DNA from: Xenorhabdus griffiniae
Lineage (GTDB): Bacteria; Pseudomonadota; Gammaproteobacteria; Enterobacterales; Enterobacteriaceae
DNA: 64,000 nucleotides
Assembly (NCBI RefSeq): GCF_037265215.1
Contig: NZ_CP147737.1
Location: forward strand, 3,938,001 to 4,002,000
Reading direction: 5' to 3'
Both the position numbers and the translations under genes were made by a program. The notes beneath the pieces were generated by a model. That model saw only the letters and a list, made by a program, of their open reading frames with translations, was not told where the DNA came from and did not search any database. Shown piece by piece: positions 20,202 through 26,588 of the stretch (positions are counted from its first letter, which is position 1; each line of letters opens with the position of its first letter).

Positions 20202-20287
20202 GCCTGAATATTTAACCACCTCAGGCGGCAGTGGTTCCTCGCTTTCCACAGTCAAGGAAAAATGATAAGTTGGCTATTCCACAGTCA
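20202..20287 (+). promoter_or_regulatory. Promoter/operator element, copy A
   Basis: GCCTGAATATTTAACCACC is followed by TCAGGCGGCAGTGGTTC, making two interlocked inverted repeats (GCCTGA/TCAGGC and AACCAC/GTGGTT), then two direct copies of CCACAGTCAA 33 bp apart. The next gene starts 17 bp later. Copies B, C and D share the same plan. Confidence 0.7.
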
Positions 20288-20303
20288 AAAAGGAATAAGA
20301 AAA

Positions 20304-20588
20304 ATGGCAAATTTCACTGTTCGCGTTGAGTTGCACAATGCAAACTCCAAGGATTATGATAGGCTGCATGAGAAAATGGAAAATGCAGGGTTTGAACGCG
20401 CGATCACCACTGAAAGCGGCAGGGTTTTTCAACTGCCAGATGCGGAGTACTCAATTTCTAGCACAAAATCCACACAGGAAGTTTGTGATTTAGCGCGAGA
20501 TACAGCAAAGAAAATAAAATCTAATCCATCTATTCTTGTCACTAAATCAAACGGAACCAGAAGATGGTCTGGTTTGGATGAAGACTAA
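20304..20588 (+). CDS. GhoS-like small protein (type V antitoxin family fold)
   Basis: A 94-residue protein from ATG 20304, with AAGGA 9 nt upstream. MANFTVRVELHNANSKDYDR and LHEKMENAGFERAI match the pattern I know for the GhoS/DUF2622 family, ferredoxin-like RNases related to Cas2. In E. coli GhoS cuts the mRNA of the membrane toxin GhoT; no GhoT-like gene is directly adjacent here. It stands alone behind element A, against the direction of the surrounding operon, and its end overlaps the convergent next gene by 4 nt. Confidence 0.6.
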   Translation: MANFTVRVELHNANSKDYDRLHEKMENAGFERAITTESGRVFQLPDAEYSISSTKSTQEVCDLARDTAKKIKSNPSILVTKSNGTRRWSGLDED

Positions 20589-20794
20589 TCTTCAGCTTCA
20601 GGTTCATCATCACCATCTCCTCGTTTTGGGTTTTCTGTTTCAAGAGCGATAAAACTATCTCTAATATTCCGGGCGATGTATTTCGCCCTATCATTATCGA
20701 TATAGCAGCGAGACTCCATTTCTATATTAATTACATTTACCAGAGCTTCCCGCGCTGCTTGTTGTGATTCAAGTGTCAATTCTTCAAATTTCAT
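20585..20794 (-). CDS. Small acidic phage protein, 69 aa
   Basis: MKFEELTLESQQAAREALVN is a phage-typical opening (helical, coupled to replication or early genes in other phages), and the end is a run of acidic residues (GDGDDEPEAED). CAGGAGATAG precedes the ATG. It belongs to the leftward early operon and is tail-to-tail with the GhoS-like gene. Function unknown. Confidence 0.62.
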   Translation of the reverse strand: MKFEELTLESQQAAREALVNVINIEMESRCYIDNDRAKYIARNIRDSFIALETENPKRGDGDDEPEAED

Positions 20795-20845
20795 GTCTAT
20801 CTCCTGTTGTTTAACATTTCGCTGTTACTGTTGTTGATTTGATGT

Positions 20846-20926
20846 GCCTGCTTTTAACCACATCAGGCGAGGTGGTTCTGCTACTCCCCAGCAACAAAAT
20901 CGTTTATAATTCAATCTCCCCAGCAA
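20846..20926 (+). promoter_or_regulatory. Promoter/operator element, copy B
   Basis: GCCTGCTTTTAACCACATC then AGGCGAGGTGGTTC (AACCAC/GTGGTT pair kept), followed by two direct copies of CCCCAGCAA 32 bp apart with TATAAT between them (20905-20910). The gene starts 17 bp after the second box. Confidence 0.7.
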
Positions 20927-20942
20927 ACAAAAAGGACAAATA

Positions 20943-21446
20943 ATGACCACGCCATCAGAGAGGCAAGATATGATTATCCGCGCAATGAATGACAGAGAGT
21001 ATTTAATGAGTCCGATAAGCACTGAAAAATTTCAGTATCTTACTGATGAGCTTGGTGAGGAAAAATTAGCGAAAGATCTGAGTTACCTTCAATCTATTGG
21101 ATTAGTTCAATTAGGTGCGGTTGAGATTGGCACTACCGATGATGAGCCTTATTCATTTAATCTTAACAAGATGGCATTAACTGCTGCGGGTGTTGACTAT
21201 GCCAATATGGACACCATCGGAAATAAAATCAACACGGTAACTATCAAGATTCACCAAAATACCCTTGAGCAGATTGAAACCATTATTATGTCTGCTAATT
21301 TGCCTGAGTCAGAAAAGAAAACCCTTTTGCAATTGGTGAAAGAAAAGGGTGCTGAATCTGTTGTTGGCAAGTGTGTTGATACACTATTTGCTAATGCTAG
21401 CGCTGCAACACAAGTTCTTTCTGAGTTGGCGAAGAGTGTATTCTAA
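20943..21446 (+). CDS. Accessory protein of unknown function, 167 aa (cassette B)
   Basis: Not recognised. Residues 1-90 look like a winged-helix or small mixed domain (SERQDMIIRAMNDREYLMSP; DELGEEKLAKDLSYLQSIGL), and the rest is helical (LPESEKKTLLQLVKEKGAES). It is a free-standing unit, with element B in front and an intrinsic terminator 13 bp behind, on the strand opposite to the early operon. The architecture is that of a lysogen-expressed moron gene. Confidence 0.65.
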   Translation: MTTPSERQDMIIRAMNDREYLMSPISTEKFQYLTDELGEEKLAKDLSYLQSIGLVQLGAVEIGTTDDEPYSFNLNKMALTAAGVDYANMDTIGNKINTVTIKIHQNTLEQIETIIMSANLPESEKKTLLQLVKEKGAESVVGKCVDTLFANASAATQVLSELAKSVF

Positions 21447-21459
21447 ACCCTCGCACTAA

Positions 21460-21494
21460 CCCCGCCGCTTTCTAGTCTACGGCGGGGATATTTT
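21460..21494 (+). terminator. Intrinsic terminator of cassette B
   Basis: CCCCGCCG (21460-21467) pairs perfectly with CGGCGGGG (21480-21487) around a 12-nt loop, followed by ATATTTTT. A near-identical copy with its flank is at 22083-22127. Confidence 0.9.
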
Positions 21495-21501
21495 TAAATA
21501 T

Positions 21502-21588
21502 GCCTGCATATTTAACCACCTCAGACGGCAGTGGTTCTTCGTATTCCCCAACACAAAGAAATCGGCTATTATTCAATCTCCCTAACAC
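21502..21588 (+). promoter_or_regulatory. Promoter/operator element, copy C
   Basis: GCCTGCATATTTAACCACC then TCAGACGGCAGTGGTTC, followed by direct boxes CCCCAACAC and CCCTAACAC 34 bp apart with a TATTAT between them. The gene start is 18 bp after the second box. Confidence 0.7.
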
Positions 21589-21605
21589 TAAGAAGGATTG
21601 AATTA

Positions 21606-22016
21606 ATGGATATAGGTTTATTTATTTCTTCTGTCAAAAATGCCCTTGGTACTCTTTCGACTATTCAAACGAACGAGGTACTCAGAGAGAGAATCACTTT
21701 CATCTACGAGCAAATTGAAGTAATTCAAAAAGCCAATGAAGCGACCGAGAAAGAACTTGCCGAGCTTAAAATAAAGAACTGCGAACTTGAGAAGGAAGTA
21801 GCGAGTTATCGGGAAAAGGATCAATTTATCCAGCACATGGGAGCGACCTTTAGAAAAGATTCCTCTGGCGGCTACATTAGGGCTGTGTATTGTCCCAATT
21901 GTCTTAAAGCGGTCGGTAGTGGATTCCCTAATTTTCCTTACCATTGTGGCTCCTGTGGTTGGTCATCTGAATTTGAGGGTGGAGATCTTGAATCAATAAT
22001 GAAAACCCTCCCATAA
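21606..22016 (+). CDS. Coiled-coil zinc-ribbon accessory protein (cassette C)
   Basis: A 136-residue protein from ATG 21606; the longer frame from 21531 reads through element C and is rejected. A central coiled coil (KANEATEKELAELKIKNCEL) is followed by a C-terminal zinc ribbon, VYCPNCLKAVG and YHCGSCGWSSEF (CX2C...CX2C). Function unknown; a nucleic-acid or protein adaptor is likely. It has its own element and its own terminator (22099-22124). Confidence 0.65.
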   Translation: MDIGLFISSVKNALGTLSTIQTNEVLRERITFIYEQIEVIQKANEATEKELAELKIKNCELEKEVASYREKDQFIQHMGATFRKDSSGGYIRAVYCPNCLKAVGSGFPNFPYHCGSCGWSSEFEGGDLESIMKTLP

Positions 22017-22080
22017 CTTACTCCTCATAGCCCACTCATCGAATGGGATATAATTAGCATTTGAGTCAGCCGCATAAGTG

Positions 22081-22323
22081 TTAAACCCTCGCAGTCACCC
22101 CGCCGCTTTCCAATCGACGGCGGGACTTGGTTTTGGTTGAAACTGGTTTTTTAGATGGAGCGCCGTTAACTGTTTTAATGAAGCTGGTTAATACGTTAAC
22201 AGTGTCGCGTTCCTGTTGGGTCATACGTTGTTTGGGCTGGCGGTTGTTCCAGAAATTTTCACGCTGTTTTCTCTCCAACTCACCGAAAAAATTATCGAAA
22301 ATTGATTCAAGATTGTCTTTCAT
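22081..22323 (-). CDS. First gene of the leftward early operon, basic 80-aa protein
   Basis: An 80-residue protein with GGAGACG before the ATG. The N-terminal half is acidic and helical (MKDNLESIFDNFFGELERKQ). The C-terminal part is basic with an arginine-rich stretch KTKSRRRLES. Being the first gene behind a boxA-bearing leader and having an arginine-rich motif, it could be an N-like antiterminator, but the similarity is positional. Its 3' end doubles as the terminator of convergent cassette C. Confidence 0.55.
   Translation of the reverse strand: MKDNLESIFDNFFGELERKQRENFWNNRQPKQRMTQQERDTVNVLTSFIKTVNGAPSKKPVSTKTKSRRRLESGGVTARV
22099..22130 (+). terminator. Terminator of cassette C (overlaps end of leftward gene)
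   Basis: CCCGCCG (22099-22105) pairs with CGGCGGG (22118-22124), followed by ACTTGGTTTT. The hairpin and about 40 bp around it are a near copy of the cassette B terminator region, but here they are also codons of the convergent 80-aa gene. Confidence 0.65.
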
Positions 22324-22426
22324 GAAACGTCTCCGTTAATTGGCTTTGACGCTATGGCGATTATCACCACACCTCAAAGCCAACTGCACTTTGAACTAAT
22401 ACACGACTGAGCTTCTTAACGAGTAC

Positions 22427-22557
22427 GCCTTTACGGGCTGGTTGTTTCGCCCGATTGCCTGAATGATTACCCAATACTCTGAGTAATTACCCGGCGCTAT
22501 TTCAGTTTGCTAGGGCTCGTCAATTGCCTGTCGTTGAGTTCGGATTGTTAAAGAGCA
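22427..22557 (-). promoter_or_regulatory. Left early leader RNA with boxA (nutL/putL-like)
   Basis: On the minus strand the leader begins with TGCTCTTTAACAATC, an exact rRNA-type boxA (22548-22557), then CGACAGGC. A 24-nt block (22492-22515) follows that is identical to the right early leader, then TTACTC/GGGTAA and CGGGC/GCCCG hairpins. It is 100 nt upstream of the first leftward gene and downstream of the operator cluster. Such a leader would recruit Nus factors for antitermination. Confidence 0.7.
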
Positions 22558-22603
22558 TGTTACTTTTGTCTTTGGCTGTGTGCCGTTGATGGATATATAT
22601 TGA

Positions 22604-22668
22604 ACCAAAAGTACGAATTAAACAAGTACTAAAAGTACAATAAATTTCAAATAACTTGTACTTTTGGT
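22604..22668. promoter_or_regulatory. Left operator cluster (repressor sites)
   Basis: Three sites share the motif seen between the CI- and Cro-like genes: ACCAAAAGTACGAA (22604-22617), GTACTAAAAGTAC (22626-22638) and, inverted, ACCAAAAGTACAA (22656-22668). They lie where the leftward early promoter should be. The rest of the gap to 22803 is AT-rich without an ORF. Confidence 0.7.
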
Positions 22669-22803
22669 ATAACTTATTGTTATAAAAGAGAATAAATTTT
22701 TGTTCGAATTGAACATTGTGATTGCGATCATGAATTGACCAATATCAAACCCAATTCGTTTGGTCGGTGCTTTTTTGTATAAAAAACATGCGAGGTTATT
22801 GAT

Positions 22804-23001
22804 ATGAATGATAAAGAGGTTGTTTATAGTGATGTTTGCTGCGCTATAGGACGAGCGGTAGTGCTATTAAAAGACCAAGTCGTCACGGAACGTAGCATCT
22901 GGTTAATGTTGAAATCATTATCTGACCAATTGGATAGTGACGATCAGTATGTGAAACAGATATACAGCACGGCTATAAAATGGATGGAAGAGAGGATGTG
23001 A
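22804..23001 (+). CDS. Small helical protein, possibly YmgB/AriR-like, 65 aa
   Basis: A 65-residue helical protein (MNDKEVVYSDVCCAIGRAVV; KSLSDQLDSDDQYVKQIYST). The spacing of hydrophobic residues resembles the YmgB/AriR biofilm-acid-resistance family found in enterobacterial prophages, but identity is low by eye. It sits alone and rightward between the left operators and the convergent coiled-coil gene. Confidence 0.5.
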   Translation: MNDKEVVYSDVCCAIGRAVVLLKDQVVTERSIWLMLKSLSDQLDSDDQYVKQIYSTAIKWMEERM

Positions 23002-23025
23002 AAAAAGCCCTCGCGAGAGGGCTGA

Positions 23026-23535
23026 TTATTGTTTGATATTGAGTATTTCATAGATCTTATAAATTGCAAAAAACAAACTAGGCAGACCTAAAATCCATAG
23101 AATTATGCTTAAGCGCATGTCTTTTAGCTTTCCATCAAACTCTGTTTTTTGGTTCTCGATGGATGCTTTTAGTTCAGCCCCTTGTAAGGAAATCATAGAT
23201 TCAAGTTTACTCGACTGCAAGGCCATTCCCGCTTCAAGTTTACTCGACTGCAAAGCTATAGCTGACTCTAACTTAGAGGTCTGTAAGTCAATCTTACTAT
23301 CCAACTTAAGCATCGTTTCATTTAAACGAGATAAGGTAGACTCCATAGAGTCAACTCGTTTTTCTAACTTTTCTATACGAGCATCCATACCTACCTCTTT
23401 GCTATTAAAGTTGTCGCCGTTTTTGATAATATCACTTTTACCCTGATCAGCAAGTTCGAAGCTAGAAGGGTGGTTAAATACCATTGGCTTTGAATCCACA
23501 ATGTTATACACATTGGATGATTGACTGATACTCAC
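23026..23535 (-). CDS. Tail-anchored coiled-coil protein with 11-residue repeats
   Basis: A 169-residue protein (GTG start), or 120 residues from ATG 23388, which has the better ribosome site (AGAGGTAG). A long coiled coil covers residues 50-140, with four consecutive 11-residue repeats at 84-127 (LQTSKLESAIA, LQSSKLEAGMA, LQSSKLESMIS, LQGAELKASIE). One membrane helix at the C-terminus (LSIILWILGLPSLFFAIYKI) anchors it in the inner membrane with the coil in the cytoplasm. It follows the zinc protein gene by 12 nt in the repressor-side operon, so it is probably lysogen-expressed and possibly a superinfection-exclusion factor. Confidence 0.65.
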   Translation of the reverse strand: MSISQSSNVYNIVDSKPMVFNHPSSFELADQGKSDIIKNGDNFNSKEVGMDARIEKLEKRVDSMESTLSRLNETMLKLDSKIDLQTSKLESAIALQSSKLEAGMALQSSKLESMISLQGAELKASIENQKTEFDGKLKDMRLSIILWILGLPSLFFAIYKIYEILNIKQ

Positions 23536-23547
23536 TATAATGATGCC

Positions 23548-23886
23548 CTAATTGTTATCTTTATGATCTTTATCTTTCATCCAAGAACTTATGAATGTTG
23601 TCCAAAATAATTGAATATTCCCGCAGAATAGACAAACCCTTCCGACACATTGGTGAGCTAATATTTTAGACATGTCTTTGGATGTTACATTTAATATTAA
23701 TGATTGCCCTTTATCAAGGTCGATAGTCCCAGACATACTCGGTTTGCCACATGCAGGACAGATGTTGCTTACCTCCTTTTCTTTCAAATAATCAAAAAAA
23801 TCTTTAACTGATATGGAATTATCCACATCCACGCAAGGAGTAAACTCGCCAATTTCACTCTTTTTGTGGTCTTTTTTATTGCTCAT
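23548..23886 (-). CDS. Zinc-binding protein of unknown function, 112 aa
   Basis: Contains two Cys pairs that would form one zinc site, ICPACGKPSMSG (about residues 43-54) and VCLFCGNIQLFW (about 85-96). The ends are charged (MSNKKDHKKSE, MKDKDHKDNN). Not otherwise recognised. Likely co-transcribed with the repressor gene upstream and the coiled-coil gene downstream. Confidence 0.6.
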   Translation of the reverse strand: MSNKKDHKKSEIGEFTPCVDVDNSISVKDFFDYLKEKEVSNICPACGKPSMSGTIDLDKGQSLILNVTSKDMSKILAHQCVGRVCLFCGNIQLFWTTFISSWMKDKDHKDNN

Positions 23887-23984
23887 TGCTATCCCTCATT
23901 AGGCCGCGAAGTGCGGCCTATATTAAAAAATATGATCAGCATAACATTTCACAACGTTATGATTTACAGACGAAAATTCTTCTG

Positions 23985-24431
23985 TTAACTTGCTTTACTG
24001 CCATGTTTTGCCAACATTTCGGCGAAAATTGCATCAAAATGAGCAACTTTTATCTTCATTTCTTTTAAAAAGCGTTTTGCTTCTTCTGATGGCAGCCTAT
24101 CAAATAGCTCCAATAATTCTTCTTGTTCCTGTGTTAATTGCCTAACTGGTGGCTTAATTTCTTGTATTTTTTCTGGACGAGCGTCATCACTGGTATTATC
24201 TATACCATGCTGCAACCAGACGATATCTACATTAAGGTAATCAGCAAGAGCGTTCATCTTCTCTTGTCTAGGTAATGATTCGGAATTAAACCATTTGCTC
24301 ACCGCCTTAGATGACACCCCTAAAGCTCTGACTATCGCCGCCCCTCGACCATGTTCATTTAGACCAGCCCGTTCACAGGCTTGCGCCAGCCGTTGGGAAA
24401 ATTGTTCGCGCGTTTTTTCTGTCTGTACCAT
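23985..24431 (-). CDS. CI-like phage repressor without peptidase domain
   Basis: A 148-residue protein. The N-terminal XRE helix-turn-helix is clear: RGAAIVRALGVSSKAVSKWF (about residues 29-48). The C-terminal part is a short helical domain (LTQEQEELLELFDRLPSEEA), not the S24 self-cleaving domain of lambda CI, so classic RecA-dependent autocleavage is not expected. Its promoter region shares operators with the Cro-like gene, and one operator overlaps its start codon. Confidence 0.85.
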   Translation of the reverse strand: MVQTEKTREQFSQRLAQACERAGLNEHGRGAAIVRALGVSSKAVSKWFNSESLPRQEKMNALADYLNVDIVWLQHGIDNTSDDARPEKIQEIKPPVRQLTQEQEELLELFDRLPSEEAKRFLKEMKIKVAHFDAIFAEMLAKHGSKAS

Positions 24432-24493
24432 AAGTACAATAATAATCCACTTGAAAAAACTTTCAGTTCAATCATAATGTGTACTGAAAGTAC
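24427..24493. promoter_or_regulatory. Right operator region between repressor and Cro-like gene
   Basis: ACCATAAGTACAA (24427-24439) covers the repressor start, and the palindrome GTACTGAAAGTAC (24481-24493) lies before the Cro-like gene. Both match the left operator cluster. A degenerate half-site occurs near 24461-24475. Confidence 0.72.
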
Positions 24494-24509
24494 GAAATAA
24501 GGAGTAGCT

Positions 24510-24737
24510 ATGCGATCTTTGGAAGAATCAATTAAAAATATTGGCATCACCGAAGTAGCTCGTGCTTGTGGGGTTAGTGAAAGAGCCGTTTATAAATGGC
24601 TCAAAAACGGATTTCTCCCCAAGACCGAGTTTTTCGGTAAGACCAACTATGCCGAGACAATCCAACAAATTTCTGACGGTAAATATCAGGCGAACGATTT
24701 GTTAGATATCAGCCGAAAAAAATTGCTCTCAGCATAA
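24510..24737 (+). CDS. Cro-like regulator (YdaS/Cro family)
   Basis: A 75-residue protein: a helix-turn-helix in IGITEVARACGVSERAVYKW is followed by a short wing (KTEFFGKTNYAETIQQISDG). Size and position opposite the repressor, first gene of the rightward early transcript, fit Cro. AAGGAG precedes the ATG, and the operator palindrome is 16 bp upstream. Confidence 0.85.
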   Translation: MRSLEESIKNIGITEVARACGVSERAVYKWLKNGFLPKTEFFGKTNYAETIQQISDGKYQANDLLDISRKKLLSA

Positions 24738-24746
24738 CTGTAGCAC

Positions 24747-24854
24747 TGCTCTTTAAAAATCTGCCCTCACGACAGGCTGCTGGTGTAACCCTAGCAAACT
24801 GAAATAGCGCCGAGTGAAACTCAGGCAATCGGGGAGTTATACCCCGTAAAGGCC
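24747..24854 (+). promoter_or_regulatory. Right early leader RNA with boxA (nutR/putR-like)
   Basis: Ten bases after the Cro-like stop the transcript contains TGCTCTTTAAAAATC (boxA, 24747), CGACAGGC, the 24-nt block shared with the left leader (24789-24812), a small GAGT/ACTC hairpin and a CGGGG/CCCCG hairpin (24829-24845). The last stem is CGGGC/GCCCG in the left copy, a compensated change that argues for a selected RNA structure. Confidence 0.7.
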
Positions 24855-25027
24855 GATCATCATGATGCCAGTTCGTGTTTATTAATCATCTATCTCAGGA
24901 TAGTTGATACACCTGTATATTTATTAAACGAAATTTCACTTTAGGAATTTTACGGATGGGAAAAGCAATGAACAAAGTATCAATCAACTATGACGGGGAA
25001 ACAATCGACATTTCCCCGATAAAGATG

Positions 25028-25327
25028 TCAACGGCTGCGGAGATAATCAGCCGCTTTAGCGCTGGCAAAATATCTGCGACCTTCGGAATTGACCCCCTTT
25101 TCATGACGACGACAGAAATCGACGAAACTGTTGGTGCTCTCTGCATATGCCCGAACGACGATTACGCCACTGCTTTCCGTTTTTTGAATGAGTTTCTCAT
25201 TGAGTTGTTCCCATTCCTCGAAAGTCGCGGGAAATCCTTGTGCATCAGTAAAGATATTTAGGAATTCATGATATTGCGATTCGTCTTTGTAGCAAAAAAC
25301 ACCAGTAGCTTCTACCTGCATAGACAT
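25028..25327 (-). CDS. Phage protein of unknown function, 99 aa, antisense to early transcript
   Basis: Starts at ATG 25327 with a perfect AAGGAGG site. MSMQVEATGVFCYKDESQYH then EFLNIFTDAQGFPATFEEWE and GVNSEGRRYFASAKAADY follow a pattern I know from enterobacterial phage hypothetical proteins. It points left although its neighbours are rightward, so it is probably expressed in the lysogen. A rightward ORF over the same DNA (24956-25261) is judged spurious. The 170 bp before 25028 hold no other gene. Confidence 0.62.
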   Translation of the reverse strand: MSMQVEATGVFCYKDESQYHEFLNIFTDAQGFPATFEEWEQLNEKLIQKTESSGVIVVRAYAESTNSFVDFCRRHEKGVNSEGRRYFASAKAADYLRSR

Positions 25328-25415
25328 GTCGAACCTCCTTCGGTTCTTAGTTGTGGAAAACCAAGAATAAATCGAATGATGGTTCGGCGCCAGTGGGATG
25401 GGGCAAAAAGAAAAA

Positions 25416-25439
25416 CCTCGGCTGTTCGAGCAACCGAGG
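25416..25439 (-). terminator. Hairpin with T-run on the minus strand
   Basis: CCTCGG (25416-25421) pairs with CCGAGG (25434-25439). Read leftward it is followed by TTTTTCTTTTT, giving a good intrinsic terminator that would shield the 99-aa gene from leftward transcripts initiated further right. Confidence 0.6.
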
Positions 25440-25507
25440 CTTCTGAAATGCAACTTGAACTGGGAATTTAGCGGTTCCCGAACAACAGTCCACAGAGGTA
25501 ATTATAC

Positions 25508-25675
25508 ATGAAAAATAAATTTAATCACAGTGCTGTGCATAAAAACAACATGCGCGATAGGTTGGCTCGTTCCGTTACCGAGGATGGGGCGAAAAAACTG
25601 CGCGAGGCTCTGGAGGATGCGAGGTTGCGTCTGGAACATCGCGAGGATCTGACCGGAGGGAAGCGGCATGGGTAA
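25508..25675 (+). CDS. Small basic phage protein, 55 aa
   Basis: A 55-codon gene, MKNKFNHSAVHKNNMRDRLA through EDLTGGKRHG, basic with one amphipathic helix (KKLREALEDARLRLEHRE). AGAGGTAATT lies upstream. It overlaps the start of the replication gene by 8 nt, so translation is coupled. Function unknown. Confidence 0.62.
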   Translation: MKNKFNHSAVHKNNMRDRLARSVTEDGAKKLREALEDARLRLEHREDLTGGKRHG

Positions 25676-26588
25676 TGTAATAGCGCTAAAAAGAGCAGAA
25701 GCAGAAGCGCCGAGGAAATCGGGCAAGGGGTTTGCCTTGATGTACAGACAAATAATGGACTGCGACTTCTACAAAAAGGATTCCCAAGCTGTTCATTTGT
25801 GGCTACATCTGATCCTGAAAGCCAACAGCAAGCCGGGCGTTGTTGAATCTGATATCGGTGAAGTAATGCTGTGCCGAGGTCAACTCATGACAAGTAGGCC
25901 AAAGCTGTGTGCTGAAACAGGAATTGAAGATAACAAAATGAAAGCATTGCTGCGCAGTTTTAAATCTAAGAGCATGATTTCAGTTGAGTCAAAAAACAAC
26001 AAGTTCAGTATTATTTCCGTACTGAAATACGACGAATTTCAAGGTGAAAATTGTCCAAGAGTTGTCCAAGAGTTGTCCAACGCAAATCCAGATGTAGCAA
26101 GGGATGAAGGGGAAGAGTGTCCAACGGTTGTCCAAGACATGTCCATAAACAACAATATATATAATATAACTACATCTAAAGATGTAGTTGGTGAGTTTTC
26201 TGACGAAAACAACCTGCCACAGTCAGTCAAAGAATCTCAGTCCAAAAAATCAAAACCCGTTCCCTACCAAGCCATGATCGATGCCTATCACGAAATCCTG
26301 CCTGAAATGGCTAGGGTCACTGTCCTGCGTGACGATAGAAAATCCAAGATGCGAACATTCTGGCAGCGGGCGAGCAAGGAAGTTCAGTCCGAGCACGGTA
26401 AGCCATTCACACTGGATAACTGGAGAAGCTACTTGCGTTACATTGCCGAGCACTGTCGCTGGATGATGGAAAAACGCCCTAACGGCAAAGGTGGTTACTG
26501 GAGAGCCAAAAACTTGGATTATCTCATTACCGACAAATGCTACGTATCCGTCAAAGAGGACAGAGCCAATGACCATGACAGAAATTAA
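25668..26588 (+). CDS. Replication initiation protein (lambda O-like)
   Basis: A 306-residue protein. The N-terminal 110 residues resemble the winged-helix replisome-organiser domain (FALMYRQIMDCDFYKKDSQA; EVMLCRGQLMTSRPKLCAET). The middle (120-190) is a low-complexity linker encoded by the iteron region. The C-terminal part (WRSYLRYIAEHCRWMMEKRP) resembles O-type domains that contact helicase. It is followed by, and overlaps, a DnaB-type helicase gene. It should bind its own internal origin and load the helicase. Confidence 0.85.
   Translation: MGNVIALKRAEAEAPRKSGKGFALMYRQIMDCDFYKKDSQAVHLWLHLILKANSKPGVVESDIGEVMLCRGQLMTSRPKLCAETGIEDNKMKALLRSFKSKSMISVESKNNKFSIISVLKYDEFQGENCPRVVQELSNANPDVARDEGEECPTVVQDMSINNNIYNITTSKDVVGEFSDENNLPQSVKESQSKKSKPVPYQAMIDAYHEILPEMARVTVLRDDRKSKMRTFWQRASKEVQSEHGKPFTLDNWRSYLRYIAEHCRWMMEKRPNGKGGYWRAKNLDYLITDKCYVSVKEDRANDHDRN
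26051..26205. other. Putative phage replication origin inside the O-like gene
   Basis: Three TTGTCCAA boxes at 11-bp spacing (26051, 26062, 26073), then a second group of TGTCC boxes at 26117-26143 also about 11 bp apart. They are followed by an AT-only stretch (26150-26170) and a perfect hairpin, AACTACATCT/AGATGTAGTT. Iterons plus an unwinding region inside the initiator gene is the lambda ori plan. Confidence 0.72.

Noticed and set aside
20175..20255. N-terminal extension of the 80-aa leftward gene (TTG start)
   Set aside because: The extension is the reverse translation of promoter element A; a similar peptide appears at element D. The ATG at 20174 has a ribosome site.
21460..22130. Possible CRISPR-like or inverted-repeat transposon from the repeated terminator and element copies
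   Set aside because: Only two terminator copies and four elements, each at a gene boundary, with no spacer regularity, transposase or target duplication.
23901..23919. Hairpin AGGCCGC/GCGGCCT after the repressor gene as terminator
   Set aside because: The stem is good, but no T-run follows on either strand.
24956..25261. Rightward 101-codon ORF after the right early leader
   Set aside because: It is antisense to the 99-aa leftward gene, which has a perfect ribosome site and a familiar phage pattern. The rightward product has no recognisable features.
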